Below the pieces are notes generated by a model. The model was not told the origin of the DNA and searched no databases. It worked only from the letters and a program-made list of their open reading frames with translations. Below, piece after piece: positions 52,317 through 62,200 of a DNA stretch of 64,000 bases (positions within the stretch are counted from its first letter, which is position 1; the number at the start of each line of letters is the position of its first letter). The stretch covers positions 124,001 to 188,000 of the forward strand of contig NZ_CAKMSJ010000003.1 in NCBI RefSeq assembly GCF_928381505.1, read 5' to 3'. This DNA comes from Rothia endophytica. GTDB taxonomy: Bacteria > Actinomycetota > Actinomycetes > Actinomycetales > Micrococcaceae. Both the position numbers and the translations under genes were made by a program.

Positions 52317-52349
52317 AGCGCGCAGGTGCCCGGGGGCTACCTGCGCGCT
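52317..52349 (-). terminator. hpt terminator region
   Basis: AGCGCGCAGGT pairs with ACCTGCGCGCT. It lies 16 bases past the hpt stop. A T-run on the - strand is lacking. Confidence 0.65.
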
Positions 52350-52364
52350 CAAAGCTAAGGCAGT

Positions 52365-52916
52365 TTAGGAGTAAACGTGCGGTGCCAGGGTGACGATGCA
52401 GTCCAGGTTGCGGTAGCGCTCAGCGAAGTCAAGGCCGTAGCCGACCACGAACTCAGGCTCAATATCCCAGCCAACATATTTCACGTCAACATCGGTCTTC
52501 ACGCTCTTCGGCTTACGCAGCAGAGTGCAGATTTCCACGGACGCCGCGCCGCGGGACACCAGGTTCTGCTGCAACCACTTGAGGGTCAGGCCCGAATCAA
52601 TGATGTCCTCAACAATGAGCACATCGCGACCGGTCAGGTCGGTGTCGAGATCCTTCAAGATACGAACGACGCCCGAGGACTTGGTGCCTGAACCGTAGGA
52701 GGAAACAGCCATCCAGTCCATGGTGTAGTGAGCCTTAAGCGCACGGGAAAGGTCGGCGACCACCATGATAGCGCCCTTGAGTACGCCTACCAGCAGCACG
52801 TCCTTGCCTTCGTAATCCTTATCGATCTGAGCGGCAAGCTCCTTAATTTTGGCGTCAATCTCTTCTTTGCTGAAGAGAACGTGCTTGATGTCGTTCTGTA
52901 CGTCGTTAGCGTCCAC
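52365..52916 (-). CDS. hpt: Hypoxanthine phosphoribosyltransferase
   Basis: A 183-residue purine salvage enzyme. The PRPP-binding loop is VLIVEDIIDSGLTLKWL near residue 98, and LLVGVLKGAIMVVADLSRAL near 40 is the first substrate loop. It forms IMP and GMP from hypoxanthine and guanine. It follows tilS by 80 bp, the usual tilS-hpt-ftsH order. Confidence 0.95.
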   Translation of the reverse strand: MDANDVQNDIKHVLFSKEEIDAKIKELAAQIDKDYEGKDVLLVGVLKGAIMVVADLSRALKAHYTMDWMAVSSYGSGTKSSGVVRILKDLDTDLTGRDVLIVEDIIDSGLTLKWLQQNLVSRGAASVEICTLLRKPKSVKTDVDVKYVGWDIEPEFVVGYGLDFAERYRNLDCIVTLAPHVYS

Positions 52917-52996
52917 GTCTGTTGCTTTCTGGTTGTTTTAAGGTGCTGGCACCGCCCCCGTAAACGGGCAGCGGCGCGTCCTACCTTTAAGTATGG

Positions 52997-54202
52997 TTAC
53001 TTTGAGGTGCTGAGTAAAACGATAAGCCCGGTTTTTTTGAGGTTTGTCTGTTTTTCCTGGCGCAAAAGGGTAGTCGAAGGGCGGCGCCGGTAGGCGCTGA
53101 CATGGCCCGGCAATTGAACGGGGCCTGCAATGGAGTGTTCTTTCACAAACTCATCCAGAGCACCTAAACGCTCGAACCCGGGGTTGAAACCACCGGCTTT
53201 TTTGACGGCAAGCACCAGCACCCTGCCCCGCAAAGCTGGGTGAAGGTTCAGCAAGCTGGTGCGGTCTAGTAGAACCAGGTCAGCTGCTTCAGTTGCCGGG
53301 GGTAGGTTTAGTTTTTCCAGGCCTCCCACCTCGGTAAGGCTGATCTCTACCCGGGTGAGGGCTGCTTCTGCCTGTTGATGCATATAGAGGGCATCTGGCC
53401 CGGCGATAGCGGCGGTGCGTGCCAGCGATAGGGCTACGTCCCCTCCCAGATGCTCCTCAAGATAGGGCAGGACGCTGTGGCGCACTTTGGCGCGCATGAG
53501 GGACTGATCGGTGTTGGTGGGGTCGTACCAGGGGTTCAGGTTCTCGGCGGCGCAGATTTCTTCAACCTCACTGCGGCGTACGCTCAAAAGAGGGCGCAGG
53601 TAGGTGACACCGTTTTCTTCTTTGAGGGCGGGCATGCCAGCGAGCGACCGAGTGCCTGAACCTCGTGCCAAACCCAGCAGAACGGTTTCTGCCTGGTCAT
53701 CTAGGGTGTGCCCCAAAAGGACGGCGGCGGCCCCGGTTTCGCGGACTGCCTTTTCAAAAGCCCCGTAGCGTGCAAGGCGTGCCGCCATTTCTGGGCCCTC
53801 ACTACTGGAATTAACCGTGACTTTCTCTACTAAAACCGGTGATAGCCCCATCTGCCGCAGAACGCGGGCGGTGTTCTCGGCAACTTCTCCCGATCCTTTT
53901 TGCAGCTGATGATCCACCACGATAGCACCGGCACGAAAATCACCGCGGCGGGCAAAGTGGGCAGTGAGCGAGGCGAGCGCCAGAGAATCAGGGCCGCCGC
54001 TGACCGCCACCAGCACCAGGGGCACGGCAGCGTTTTCTTGCTGGATACCGACGTCCTGCCCGTGAGCGTCCTGCCGGTTTCGGGTAGCCCGGCCTGCCGG
54101 GGCCACGGTGCCCGGGCCCAGGGTGTCATTGAGGGCGGAAGCTAGCGCCCCGCGCGCTGCACCCACGGTGGGGTTAAGTCTGCCTTTGCGTGCCTCTTGC
54201 AT
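52997..54202 (-). CDS. tilS: tRNA(Ile)-lysidine synthetase
   Basis: A 401-residue PP-loop ATPase that modifies C34 of tRNA-Ile(CAU). The loop is VAVSGGPDSLALASL near residue 68, followed by VVDHQLQKGSGEVAE near 97 and LLGHTLDDQAETVLLGLARG near 165 (all typical). The start shares a base with the metalloprotease stop. The first about 55 residues are a poorly conserved extension, and the true start may lie further in. Confidence 0.93.
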   Translation of the reverse strand: MQEARKGRLNPTVGAARGALASALNDTLGPGTVAPAGRATRNRQDAHGQDVGIQQENAAVPLVLVAVSGGPDSLALASLTAHFARRGDFRAGAIVVDHQLQKGSGEVAENTARVLRQMGLSPVLVEKVTVNSSSEGPEMAARLARYGAFEKAVRETGAAAVLLGHTLDDQAETVLLGLARGSGTRSLAGMPALKEENGVTYLRPLLSVRRSEVEEICAAENLNPWYDPTNTDQSLMRAKVRHSVLPYLEEHLGGDVALSLARTAAIAGPDALYMHQQAEAALTRVEISLTEVGGLEKLNLPPATEAADLVLLDRTSLLNLHPALRGRVLVLAVKKAGGFNPGFERLGALDEFVKEHSIAGPVQLPGHVSAYRRRPSTTLLRQEKQTNLKKTGLIVLLSTSK

Positions 54203-55455
54203 TAGTTCTCCGGGATGGTTTCTGCTGAGATAGTTTTTGCCGGGGCGGCGCCGAGCACACGGTCAATCCATGCTTGCGGGCTGGTGATTTCGGTAGCGGT
54301 CGGTAGGTTCTCGGGGGCTTCCCAGATGGTGTTGAAGCGCTCCATGCCCACCTGATCCACAATGTACTGCACGAACTTCTGCCCGTTTTTGTACTGCAAC
54401 ATTTTGGCGTCCATGCCCAGGAGCTTACCCATGAAACGGGGGAAGAAGCCCTGATTTTTGCCGCGACGCTCAAAGCGGCGGCGGATGGTTTTGACGCTGG
54501 GCACGATGGAGCCGTCCACGGCGTCCATGACCACGTTGGCGTGGCCTTCGAGCAGGCTCATGATGCCGGTAACCCGGTTCATCAGTTCCTTGCCTTCGGG
54601 GCTGAGCAGGGCGGTAACGCCGGGGGCAGGGGTGCCCTCCCCCAGTGCTTCGCGGTTCTTCATGCCGCGCACCGCGCCGGTGGCCGCAGTTGCGAGGCGT
54701 TCGGGCAGGTTCTCGGTGACCTGCCCCAGTTCCCTGGCAAGATCGTGCATGGTGGCTAGCAGGTAGTCCCGCAACCAGGGGGCAGCGGAGAACTGCACCC
54801 GGTGGGTCTGCTCGTGCAGTGCCACCCAGAGACGGAAATCCGCGGGGTCAAGGTTGAGTTCTTTTTCCAGCTGAACCAGGTTAGGTGCCACGATCATGAG
54901 CCTGCCACCGGAGGCCCCGTGACCGGCGAGCGCGGCGTAGGGGTCGTACTGCCCCAGCACGCGGGTGGAGAGGAAGCCCAGCACCGCGCCCAGCTCGGTG
55001 GCACCGCCCACCTCGGTGATGGCGTACTGGGTGTCAGTCAGATGTTCTAGCTTGCTCCCCAGCACTTCATCAGCCACAGGCCCCAGCATGACGTCAAAGG
55101 ACTGGGCGTTGGCTTGCACCCAGGTGGCGCGGTCAACGATAAGCAACTCAGAGTCGTGCAGGTTGTGGGCGGCGTCCAAACTGGTGATGTTATAGACGTG
55201 ATCCACGGCGGCGGTTGCAGCGTAGCGCATGTCCTCCACGGCACTGCGCTTACGCTGGTCTTCAAGCCGAGGCCCGCCGGGGGTGATAAAGCGGGCAACC
55301 TTGTGAGCCAACCCAAAATTCAGGGGCACGGAGCGGGCTACTGCAGGACGCTGGGGATCGGGTGAGGCATTCATAGACCACCACTTTACCGTCTGCCCCT
55401 TAAAAGGGTCAGTCCCACTACCATTCGGTAGCGGGACTGCACCACTATCACTCAC
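54202..55455 (-). CDS. Zinc-dependent metalloprotease (TIGR03624-like)
   Basis: A 417-residue protein with the metal-binding motif HEQTHRVQF near residue 218. The family is found in many actinobacteria next to tilS and was once labelled as F420-biosynthesis-associated, without biochemical support that I know of. No signal peptide; probably cytoplasmic. The first about 30 residues may not be translated, since a second start (MNASPDPQRPAVA) lies at residue 28. Confidence 0.8.
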   Translation of the reverse strand: MSDSGAVPLPNGSGTDPFKGQTVKWWSMNASPDPQRPAVARSVPLNFGLAHKVARFITPGGPRLEDQRKRSAVEDMRYAATAAVDHVYNITSLDAAHNLHDSELLIVDRATWVQANAQSFDVMLGPVADEVLGSKLEHLTDTQYAITEVGGATELGAVLGFLSTRVLGQYDPYAALAGHGASGGRLMIVAPNLVQLEKELNLDPADFRLWVALHEQTHRVQFSAAPWLRDYLLATMHDLARELGQVTENLPERLATAATGAVRGMKNREALGEGTPAPGVTALLSPEGKELMNRVTGIMSLLEGHANVVMDAVDGSIVPSVKTIRRRFERRGKNQGFFPRFMGKLLGMDAKMLQYKNGQKFVQYIVDQVGMERFNTIWEAPENLPTATEITSPQAWIDRVLGAAPAKTISAETIPEN

Positions 55456-55472
55456 CGGTGATAGAAAACTGC

Positions 55473-55991
55473 TTAGTTCTCGTCAGCTTCTGCTTCAGCA
55501 GCTGAGTCGTAGTGGGATTCGGCGAAGCGAACCTTAGCTTCTTCAACCAGCTTCTCCGCGAATTCGCGGTCTTCCCAGCCTTCGCCCTTAACCCACTTGC
55601 CGGGCTCCAGGTCCTTGTAGCGCTCAAAGAAGTGCTTGATTTCGTTCTTGAGCTGCTCGAACACATCGTCGATGGTCTGAATGTGGTCGTAGCGCTTGTC
55701 GGTGGGAACGCAGAGAACCTTGTCATCGCCGCCAGCCTCGTCGGTCATGCGGAAGACACCAACGGGGCGTGACTCTACGAGCACACCGGGAACAACGTCA
55801 ACATCAAGAATGACCATGGCGTCCAGGGGGTCACCGTCTTCACCCAGGGTGTCTTCAAAGTAGCCGTAGGCGGTGGGGTACTGCATGGAGGTGAAGAGAA
55901 CACGGTCCAGGCGCAGGCGGCCGGTTTCGTGGTCGATTTCGTACTTGACGCGTGAGCCGCGGTTGATTTCGATGGTGACGTCGAGCTCCAA
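55473..55991 (-). CDS. ppa: Inorganic pyrophosphatase
   Basis: A 172-residue family I enzyme that hydrolyses pyrophosphate. The metal site is [13 protein letters not shown] near residue 52, with [11 protein letters not shown] near 9 and [13 protein letters not shown] near 100. An AGGAGG-like site (CTAGGAGGTTCC) precedes the ATG. It diverges from dacB. Confidence 0.95.
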   Translation of the reverse strand: MELDVTIEINRGSRVKYEIDHETGRLRLDRVLFTSMQYPTAYGYFEDTLGEDGDPLDAMVILDVDVVPGVLVESRPVGVFRMTDEAGGDDKVLCVPTDKRYDHIQTIDDVFEQLKNEIKHFFERYKDLEPGKWVKGEGWEDREFAEKLVEEAKVRFAESHYDSAAEAEADEN

Positions 55992-56116
55992 GAGGAACCT
56001 CCTAGGTTGAAGTATGTGCGCGAGTGCACGAGTGTATCGGGTCTAGTCTAGCGGACAAGGCAAGGCTATGCCGCTCAGGCGGGTTATTGTGGTGGTAGTC
56101 GTTTTTGGAGGTTGGC

Positions 56117-57523
56117 GTGTCTGAGTCTGTTACTACCCGCAAAAAAACTGCGGGCTGGTGGGCTGCCACCGCCCTGCTAGCCGCAGGTTGCATCGGTGCG
56201 GGCATCTGGGCTGTGCCTACCTGGTCTGAAACCCAACGTCTTGAAGCAGCAGCCGTTGCACCGGCGTCCTCAGCGCAAGTTCAGCAGGTAGAGAGTGCAG
56301 GCGAAGGCACCCCGGTGGATGCCGCCGCACTCACCGCAGACGCCAACGCTGTGCTTGACTCGCTGGGTCAGGGCACAGCTTCCGCTCAGATAGTGGACGC
56401 CGCGACCGGGCAGGTGCTCTACAGCCGCGACGCCAGTACCGGCCGCCTGCCGGCGTCCAACATGAAAATGCTGGTGGACTACGCCCTGCTGGCCACCGCA
56501 CCACAGGCTCGTTTTAAAACGTCCGTAGAGCTGGCTGACCCCCAAACCCTCACTTTGGTAGCAGGCGGCGACACCCTACTGGTACCCGGCGAATCTGACC
56601 CCGATGCGGTCATGGGCCACGCAGGCATCACCACGCTAGCGCAGAAAACCGTGGACGCCCTCAAGAGCCAGGGCATCACCGGCGAATTAGCCGTCAATCT
56701 GGATACCTCTATCTTTGCCGGGCCTGCCCTCAACCCGGACTGGGCGCAGGAAGACATCGACTCGGGCTTCATGACGGAGGTAACCCCCCTAGCCTTCTTC
56801 TCCCACTACTCCCCCGACTCCAGCGGCAGTGAAGCCAGCATATCCCGCCCCCAGGACGCTCCCGGGCAGGTGCACGAACAGCTAGTGAGTACCCTTAACC
56901 AACTGGGCGCGGACGCCGGGCTAAGCTTCACCACAGGGGCAGAGGGCCCCAGCGGTGAAGGTGCCACCGAGCTGGCTGCCGTGGAATCTGCCACCGCCGC
57001 CCAGCAAAGCGCGCTGATGATGCAGCAGTCCGATAATTCCCTGGCAGAGGTGCTGGGGCGTAACCTGTCGGTTGCGCGGGGTGGGGATGGTTCCCAGAGT
57101 GATGCTCTTGCCCAGATTCGCGCCGTCCTGGGCGAGCAGGGTCTGCCCACTGACTACCAGCAGACCGATATCAGCGGTCTGTCTCTCAACAATAAGGTCA
57201 GCAATGAGTTGCTCACCGATCTGGCGCAACGCGCCGTCACCGGCACAGACACCGAACGCCTTGCCCTAGCTGGTCTACCGGTGGCTGGCTACAGCGGCAC
57301 CCTGGGGCTGCCCACACGGTTTAACAGCCCAGAAGAAGTAGAAGCCCGAGGCCTGGTACGCGCCAAAACCGGCACGCTCAACAGCGTGCTATCGCTGACC
57401 GGCTACACCGTCACTGACGGCGGGCGAGTGCTCATCTTCTCGGTCGTCATGAATGATTTAGAGGACGCCGAAGCCGCCAAGAACGTGATCGACCGTTTTT
57501 CAGCAACCCTGACCAACCGCTAG
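56117..57523 (+). CDS. dacB: D-alanyl-D-alanine carboxypeptidase (PBP4 type)
   Basis: A 468-residue penicillin-binding protein of the S13 family. A membrane helix at about 12-32 is followed by a catalytic domain with SxxK as ASNMKMLVDY near residue 115, SDN as MQQSDNSLAEVLGRNL near 300, and KTG as VRAKTGTLNSVLSLTGY near 415. It trims peptidoglycan outside the membrane. I use GTG 56117 because GGAGG lies five bases upstream of it. Confidence 0.93.
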   Translation: MSESVTTRKKTAGWWAATALLAAGCIGAGIWAVPTWSETQRLEAAAVAPASSAQVQQVESAGEGTPVDAAALTADANAVLDSLGQGTASAQIVDAATGQVLYSRDASTGRLPASNMKMLVDYALLATAPQARFKTSVELADPQTLTLVAGGDTLLVPGESDPDAVMGHAGITTLAQKTVDALKSQGITGELAVNLDTSIFAGPALNPDWAQEDIDSGFMTEVTPLAFFSHYSPDSSGSEASISRPQDAPGQVHEQLVSTLNQLGADAGLSFTTGAEGPSGEGATELAAVESATAAQQSALMMQQSDNSLAEVLGRNLSVARGGDGSQSDALAQIRAVLGEQGLPTDYQQTDISGLSLNNKVSNELLTDLAQRAVTGTDTERLALAGLPVAGYSGTLGLPTRFNSPEEVEARGLVRAKTGTLNSVLSLTGYTVTDGGRVLIFSVVMNDLEDAEAAKNVIDRFSATLTNR

Positions 57524-57534
57524 AACAACAAAGA

Positions 57535-57572
57535 GCCCCGCACCTTATCTACCAACAGATAAGGTGCGGGGC
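57535..57572. terminator. Bidirectional terminator, dacB and CAP protein
   Basis: GCCCCGCACCTTATCT pairs perfectly with AGATAAGGTGCGGGGC around ACCAAC. It lies between the converging genes. Confidence 0.9.
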
Positions 57573-57588
57573 CTTGTAGTAAAGGCTG

Positions 57589-58722
57589 TTAGCTCACCCA
57601 GGTGCCTCGGGTAGCAGTCCAGTTAATAGTGGTGCCGCTAGAAAAGCTAACGCGGATTACCCCATCGCTCCCCATAGTTTCGTCTGTGGTGGGGAAGCCC
57701 AGTGCGCTAGGGCCACCCATCGCGTACCAGCGAGCTGAAATTGCCCCGGTTTCCTGAATGGCTCTAGCCCCTGTTGAGGGGGTCCAATAAACAGAAGTGA
57801 TGCGTCCGTTCTTGACGAAGTCCTGGCGCACGCTGCCCCAGAAATTATATTCAGAGTTCATGGGGTAGCCCCAACCGTGCTCAAAGCGAGCACCGGCAAA
57901 GCGTCCGCCGATAGCACCTGACCAGTAGACAGTATGGGCTCCCTGCTGAGGAGTCCAATAGATTGTACGGCTATTGGAGAAGTTCTGGATAGCGCCGCCA
58001 TTGATGGAACCAAATTCGTTACCGGTAGGCTGGCCAAAGAAGTTGGCGCCGCCGCGAGCATAGTAGTGGTTCCCGATCGCTCCAGTGAGAGTGAAGGCCG
58101 GAACTTCTCTAGAGTCACCGGACTGGGCACCCAGATTGGCGGTAATGTTCGAAACGTAATCATTGGGGCCGCGTCCAGCCTGGTACTCGTAGATACCCAC
58201 ATTGCCCAGCACGCGCCAGGGCAGCGAAGTGCCGTGACCGTAGGCAAGACCAATGCCCATAACGTTTGCCTGGGGAGCCAGTACGGCGGCGCGGTGGGCG
58301 GGTGAGCCCTTCCAGAAGTTAAGCAGCACATTCAGGTCATCGTTATAAGAAAGGGCGATAACTTCGCGCACGAAGCTGTAACCCTGCACCTTGGGGTTAT
58401 AGATAAATTCAGTTCCGTGGGAGAAGTAGCCGGCTCGCACCTGGCGTTCAGCCTCTGCCTGCATCACGGTAGCTACGGTGGCGGAGTGACGCACTGCCCT
58501 CAGCCCGTTCTGAGCCCTGAAAGCGTTGATGAGGTCAAGCAACCTCTGCTGGTCTGCTGCGCGCTGAGCAGCTGAAACGCTGCGCATGTCAGAGGGGGCT
58601 GCGGTAGCAGCGGTAACTGCGCCAGCTACTGCCAGGCCAGAGAGAGTAAGAGCAGCAACCTGACGGCGTGTAGGCCGCGCAGCTTCAAGAAGATTGTTCA
58701 CGATGGCTCCGATTCGTTGCAC
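57589..58722 (-). CDS. Secreted CAP-domain protein with LGFP repeats
   Basis: A 377-residue exported protein. The signal peptide (RRQVAALTLSGLAVAGAVTA) ends near residue 42. A CAP/SCP domain covers about 55-200 (LLDLINAFRAQNGLRAVRHS, FWKGSPAHRAAVLAPQANVM). Four LGFP-type repeats follow (AIGNHYYARGGANFFGQPTG, AIGGRFAG-x-x-F-x-x-GWGYP, AISARWYAMGGPSALGFPTT), which bind the cell wall in relatives. Probably anchored to the envelope; activity unknown. Confidence 0.88.
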   Translation of the reverse strand: MQRIGAIVNNLLEAARPTRRQVAALTLSGLAVAGAVTAATAAPSDMRSVSAAQRAADQQRLLDLINAFRAQNGLRAVRHSATVATVMQAEAERQVRAGYFSHGTEFIYNPKVQGYSFVREVIALSYNDDLNVLLNFWKGSPAHRAAVLAPQANVMGIGLAYGHGTSLPWRVLGNVGIYEYQAGRGPNDYVSNITANLGAQSGDSREVPAFTLTGAIGNHYYARGGANFFGQPTGNEFGSINGGAIQNFSNSRTIYWTPQQGAHTVYWSGAIGGRFAGARFEHGWGYPMNSEYNFWGSVRQDFVKNGRITSVYWTPSTGARAIQETGAISARWYAMGGPSALGFPTTDETMGSDGVIRVSFSSGTTINWTATRGTWVS

Positions 58723-59252
58723 CCTAAGGATGCGATGTGGTGTGTGTGCAATGTGAAATAACTGAAGACAACTTTATAGAATCGTGACCTAATTTTTATC
58801 ATTTCGTGACATATTTATCGCAAAACAACACTTTTGGGGGCAAATTTATAAATGAAGATGGGCACAGGTTATCAATGTACACCCAAGACAACGCTTGCTT
58901 TAATGTGGAATCAACAACACCGGGGGAGGGTATCAAATTTCCCTTTTTCACCGGCGTGGCGCCGTCAAAACACAGAACCTGTCATTAAAAATTCGACAAG
59001 AAATCGGGCAAAACGGCTAACAGAAATTAATTAACCTTCTATTAAAAATAGAAAATGGTCGAACATACTTTCGCATTATTTTCTAATAAGAATATGGTTA
59101 TAAGCCATCTCATAACCAACCCTTGATGTCTTTAAATACTTACTAAACAACGGCTCTCCGGGTCTCTCTACCGGTGAAATCACGCCCCTACGGGCGGCTC
59201 TAAACTGTCAGCCACCCTTGCTAGCCTTAGAGAAAGATACCAAGGAGCACCC
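58723..59252. other. 530-bp AT-rich stretch without a gene
   Basis: Contains the promoter region of the CAP protein and, near 59242, the ribosome site of the nuclease-helicase (AAGGAG). Two 60-codon forward frames at 58806 and 58852 have no ribosome site and overlap each other. No terminator or repeat recognised. Confidence 0.5.
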
Positions 59253-62200
59253 ATGTTCTTTACCGCAGCAGAACCTTCAACTACCACCGGTGGCACACCC
59301 CTGCGTCCGGTTTTTTCTGCCTCTGACCTGGTGAAGTCTGCCCAGTGTGAGTTCTCTGTTCTGCACATGGTGGATCAAAAACTGGGTCGGGTGCCCCGCG
59401 ATGAGCCGGTGATCAACGAAAGCAGGGCCCGCGCTGCCGCCCTGGGTGAAGCACACGAGGCCAGGGTTCTCGCCGATTTAGTCTCTACCTACGGCACCTG
59501 GGACGGTGAGCGGGGTGTCTACGAGGTAGAACCGACAGCCACCTATACCCCTGAGGCTCTCAAAGATAAACACGACGAATCTCTAGCTACGCTCAGGGCA
59601 GGCGCAGATGTAGTCTTCCAAGCTTCCTTTTTTGACGGTGAATTTCACGGTCGCGCAGACTTTCTAGTGAAGCAAGCAAATGGTACGTATCGGGTGGTTG
59701 ATTCCAAGCTGGCCCGCACCGCCCGCGTCACTGCCCTTTTGCAGCTGGCTGCCTACGCTGATCAGCTATCCCAGGCAGGCCTTGAGGTAGACCGTCATGC
59801 TTCGCTCATTCTGGGCAACGGGGTTGAATCTCTCCACAATCTGGGCACCATTACCCCTGTTTTTGAAGAGAAGCGGGAGCGTTTGAGGTTGCTGTTGAGC
59901 CTCCACTGCCAGAGTGGGCGCGAGCCAGTGCAGTGGCATTCAGACCCTGACTACGGCAAAATCAGCCGCTGCGGCGTCTGTGATGAATGCCTGCTGCAGG
60001 TGCAGGAGCACAGCGATATTATGCTCACCCAGGGCATGACGGCGCGCTCCCGCAATCTCCTGATAGAGCGGCACGGAGTGCGCCGTATAGAGGAACTGGC
60101 ACAGTTGGCGGGTCAGCCTGGTTTAAGCGGCGCTGCTCGCAAGTTTGCCGAGCAGGCAGCTCTGCAAACGGGGCTGGCGCAACCGGACGCTTCGGCCGCC
60201 TTTGAGAGCGGAGGCCAGCAGCAGAGCGTGAGCTACAAGCTGCTCCCCAAGCATTCACTGGGGCAGCTGCCGTGGGCTAGCTCGGAAGATATTTTTCTCA
60301 GCTTAAGGGGCGACGGCCTCTGGCGTGATGAAAGCCGCCCCAATGGGCAACACTCCTGGGGGCTAAGCTACCTACTGGGCCTCACCTCCTATTCGGAGCC
60401 GGGCCAGGCACCCAGCTTCACCCCGGTCTGGGCACACAGCCGGGCAGAGGAAAAACAGCTTCTTCTCTCCTTTCTCAATGCCGTGCACCAAAGGCGCACC
60501 GACTACCCCGGCTTGCACATCTACCACTTCGGTGCACAAACCAAGAACGCTCTACGTCAGCTAGCGGCCCAGCACAGCCTGGGCGAGGACTATATTGCAG
60601 AGCTACTGCGGCATAACATTCTGGTGGACCTGTCTGAAGTGCTGCGTCGATCCTTACGGGTCTCTGCTGGCACGGCTTCCCTAGCAGGTATAGAACCCCT
60701 CTATATGCAGGGGCAGAGCCGGGCTTTTGAGATTCCTGAAGGTGCCTACACAGATTTAGGTACTGCCCGCGCCGCCGGTGATAGCCAGAGGGTTGCTGCC
60801 ATTACCTCTGCCCTGGAAACCGATGTGCAGTTTGACGGAGTTTCTCTGCTGGGCCTGCGCAACTGGCTTTTGGAGTTAGCGGGGCGTGACGCCCGGGGCG
60901 AGGCCAGGCAGCCCGCTCCCCTGGTTGACGTCAGCGAGTTGCTCGTGCAGTCCGGTAAGGACGAGCAGGAAACTCAGGTGGAGCGCACCCTGCAACGCTT
61001 CGTAGCGGGCGTTGATGTGGCCGGTGCCCTTGCTGGTCAGAAGGAAGCAGTGGCTATGGTTGCTTCTGCCACCGGTTACCACCGCCGGGAGCGCCGCCAG
61101 TTTTGGTGGGACCACTTTGACCGGTTGACCGCTCCGGTCGATGACTGGGAAGAGACCCGGGACGTCCTCATTTTTGAGCGAGTTGCTGTGCAGGAGGACT
61201 GGCACAAACCTGCCGGTGCCCGCAGTCTCTCGCGGGTTCTGGCAGGCACTGCACGCCTGGCGCCGGGGTCTTCGGTCAAGGTGGGCGATAAGAACCTTTT
61301 TGCCATGTACTCACGCCCTCTGCCCGAGTTTTTGCAGCAGCAAACCCACCAGCAGGCACTGGAATACGCGGCGCTGCACGAGGGCGTCCTGCCAGCACCG
61401 GCTGAGCGGGCTGGTGCCTTTAACAGCGAGATACTCGACCTGGAAGAAGTTGAAGGTGAGGACGCTCTGGTGCGGATTAGGGTGCGTGAGAGCCTCAAGG
61501 GCTTTGGGGAGGGGCAGCCTGAGCATTACCGGGCGCTACCCCTGGCGCTGACTCTCTCCACCCCTATCCCCACAAAGGCTCAGGAAGATTCTCTCTTAGA
61601 GCTGGCCAGTGCCACCGCGCAATCCCTGCCTAACTTGCCCCAAACTGCCGGAACCGATCTGCTCCTGCGGGCGTCCCCGCGGCTGAAAACCGGTGGCCAG
61701 CTGCCGCGTCCGGTTGATTTCGCACAGACCCACGGCAGTATGGCGACGGCTCAGGCGATTTACTCGGCGGTGGCTGATCTTGACCGTTCTTTCGTAGCGG
61801 TTCAGGGCCCTCCCGGTTCTGGCAAGACCTTTGTGGGCTCCCATGTGATTGGGCGGCTCGTAGCTGAGGGCTGGAAAGTGGGCATTGTGGCCCAGAGCCA
61901 CGCGGTGGTTGAGAACATGCTGCTGGGTTGCATCAAAAATGGCGGGGTTGACCCCGATCAGGTAGCTAAGGGGCTGGGTAAGAGCCAGACCCCGGACTTC
62001 CCCTGGCAGGAGGTGCGCAACCCTGAAGTTCAACACTTCATGGACGGCGCAGGTGGGCGAATCTTTGGCGGCACTGCCTGGGATTTCGCGTCAGATCGCA
62101 AGTTCCGCGCAGAGTCGTTAGATTTACTGGTGATCGATGAGGCAGGCCAGTATTCCCTGGCCAACACGCTGGCGGTAGCCCGGTCAGCTAAGAACCTCTT

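Noticed and set aside
58806..59034. Two 60-codon forward frames
   Set aside because: They overlap in different frames in AT-rich DNA and lack ribosome sites.
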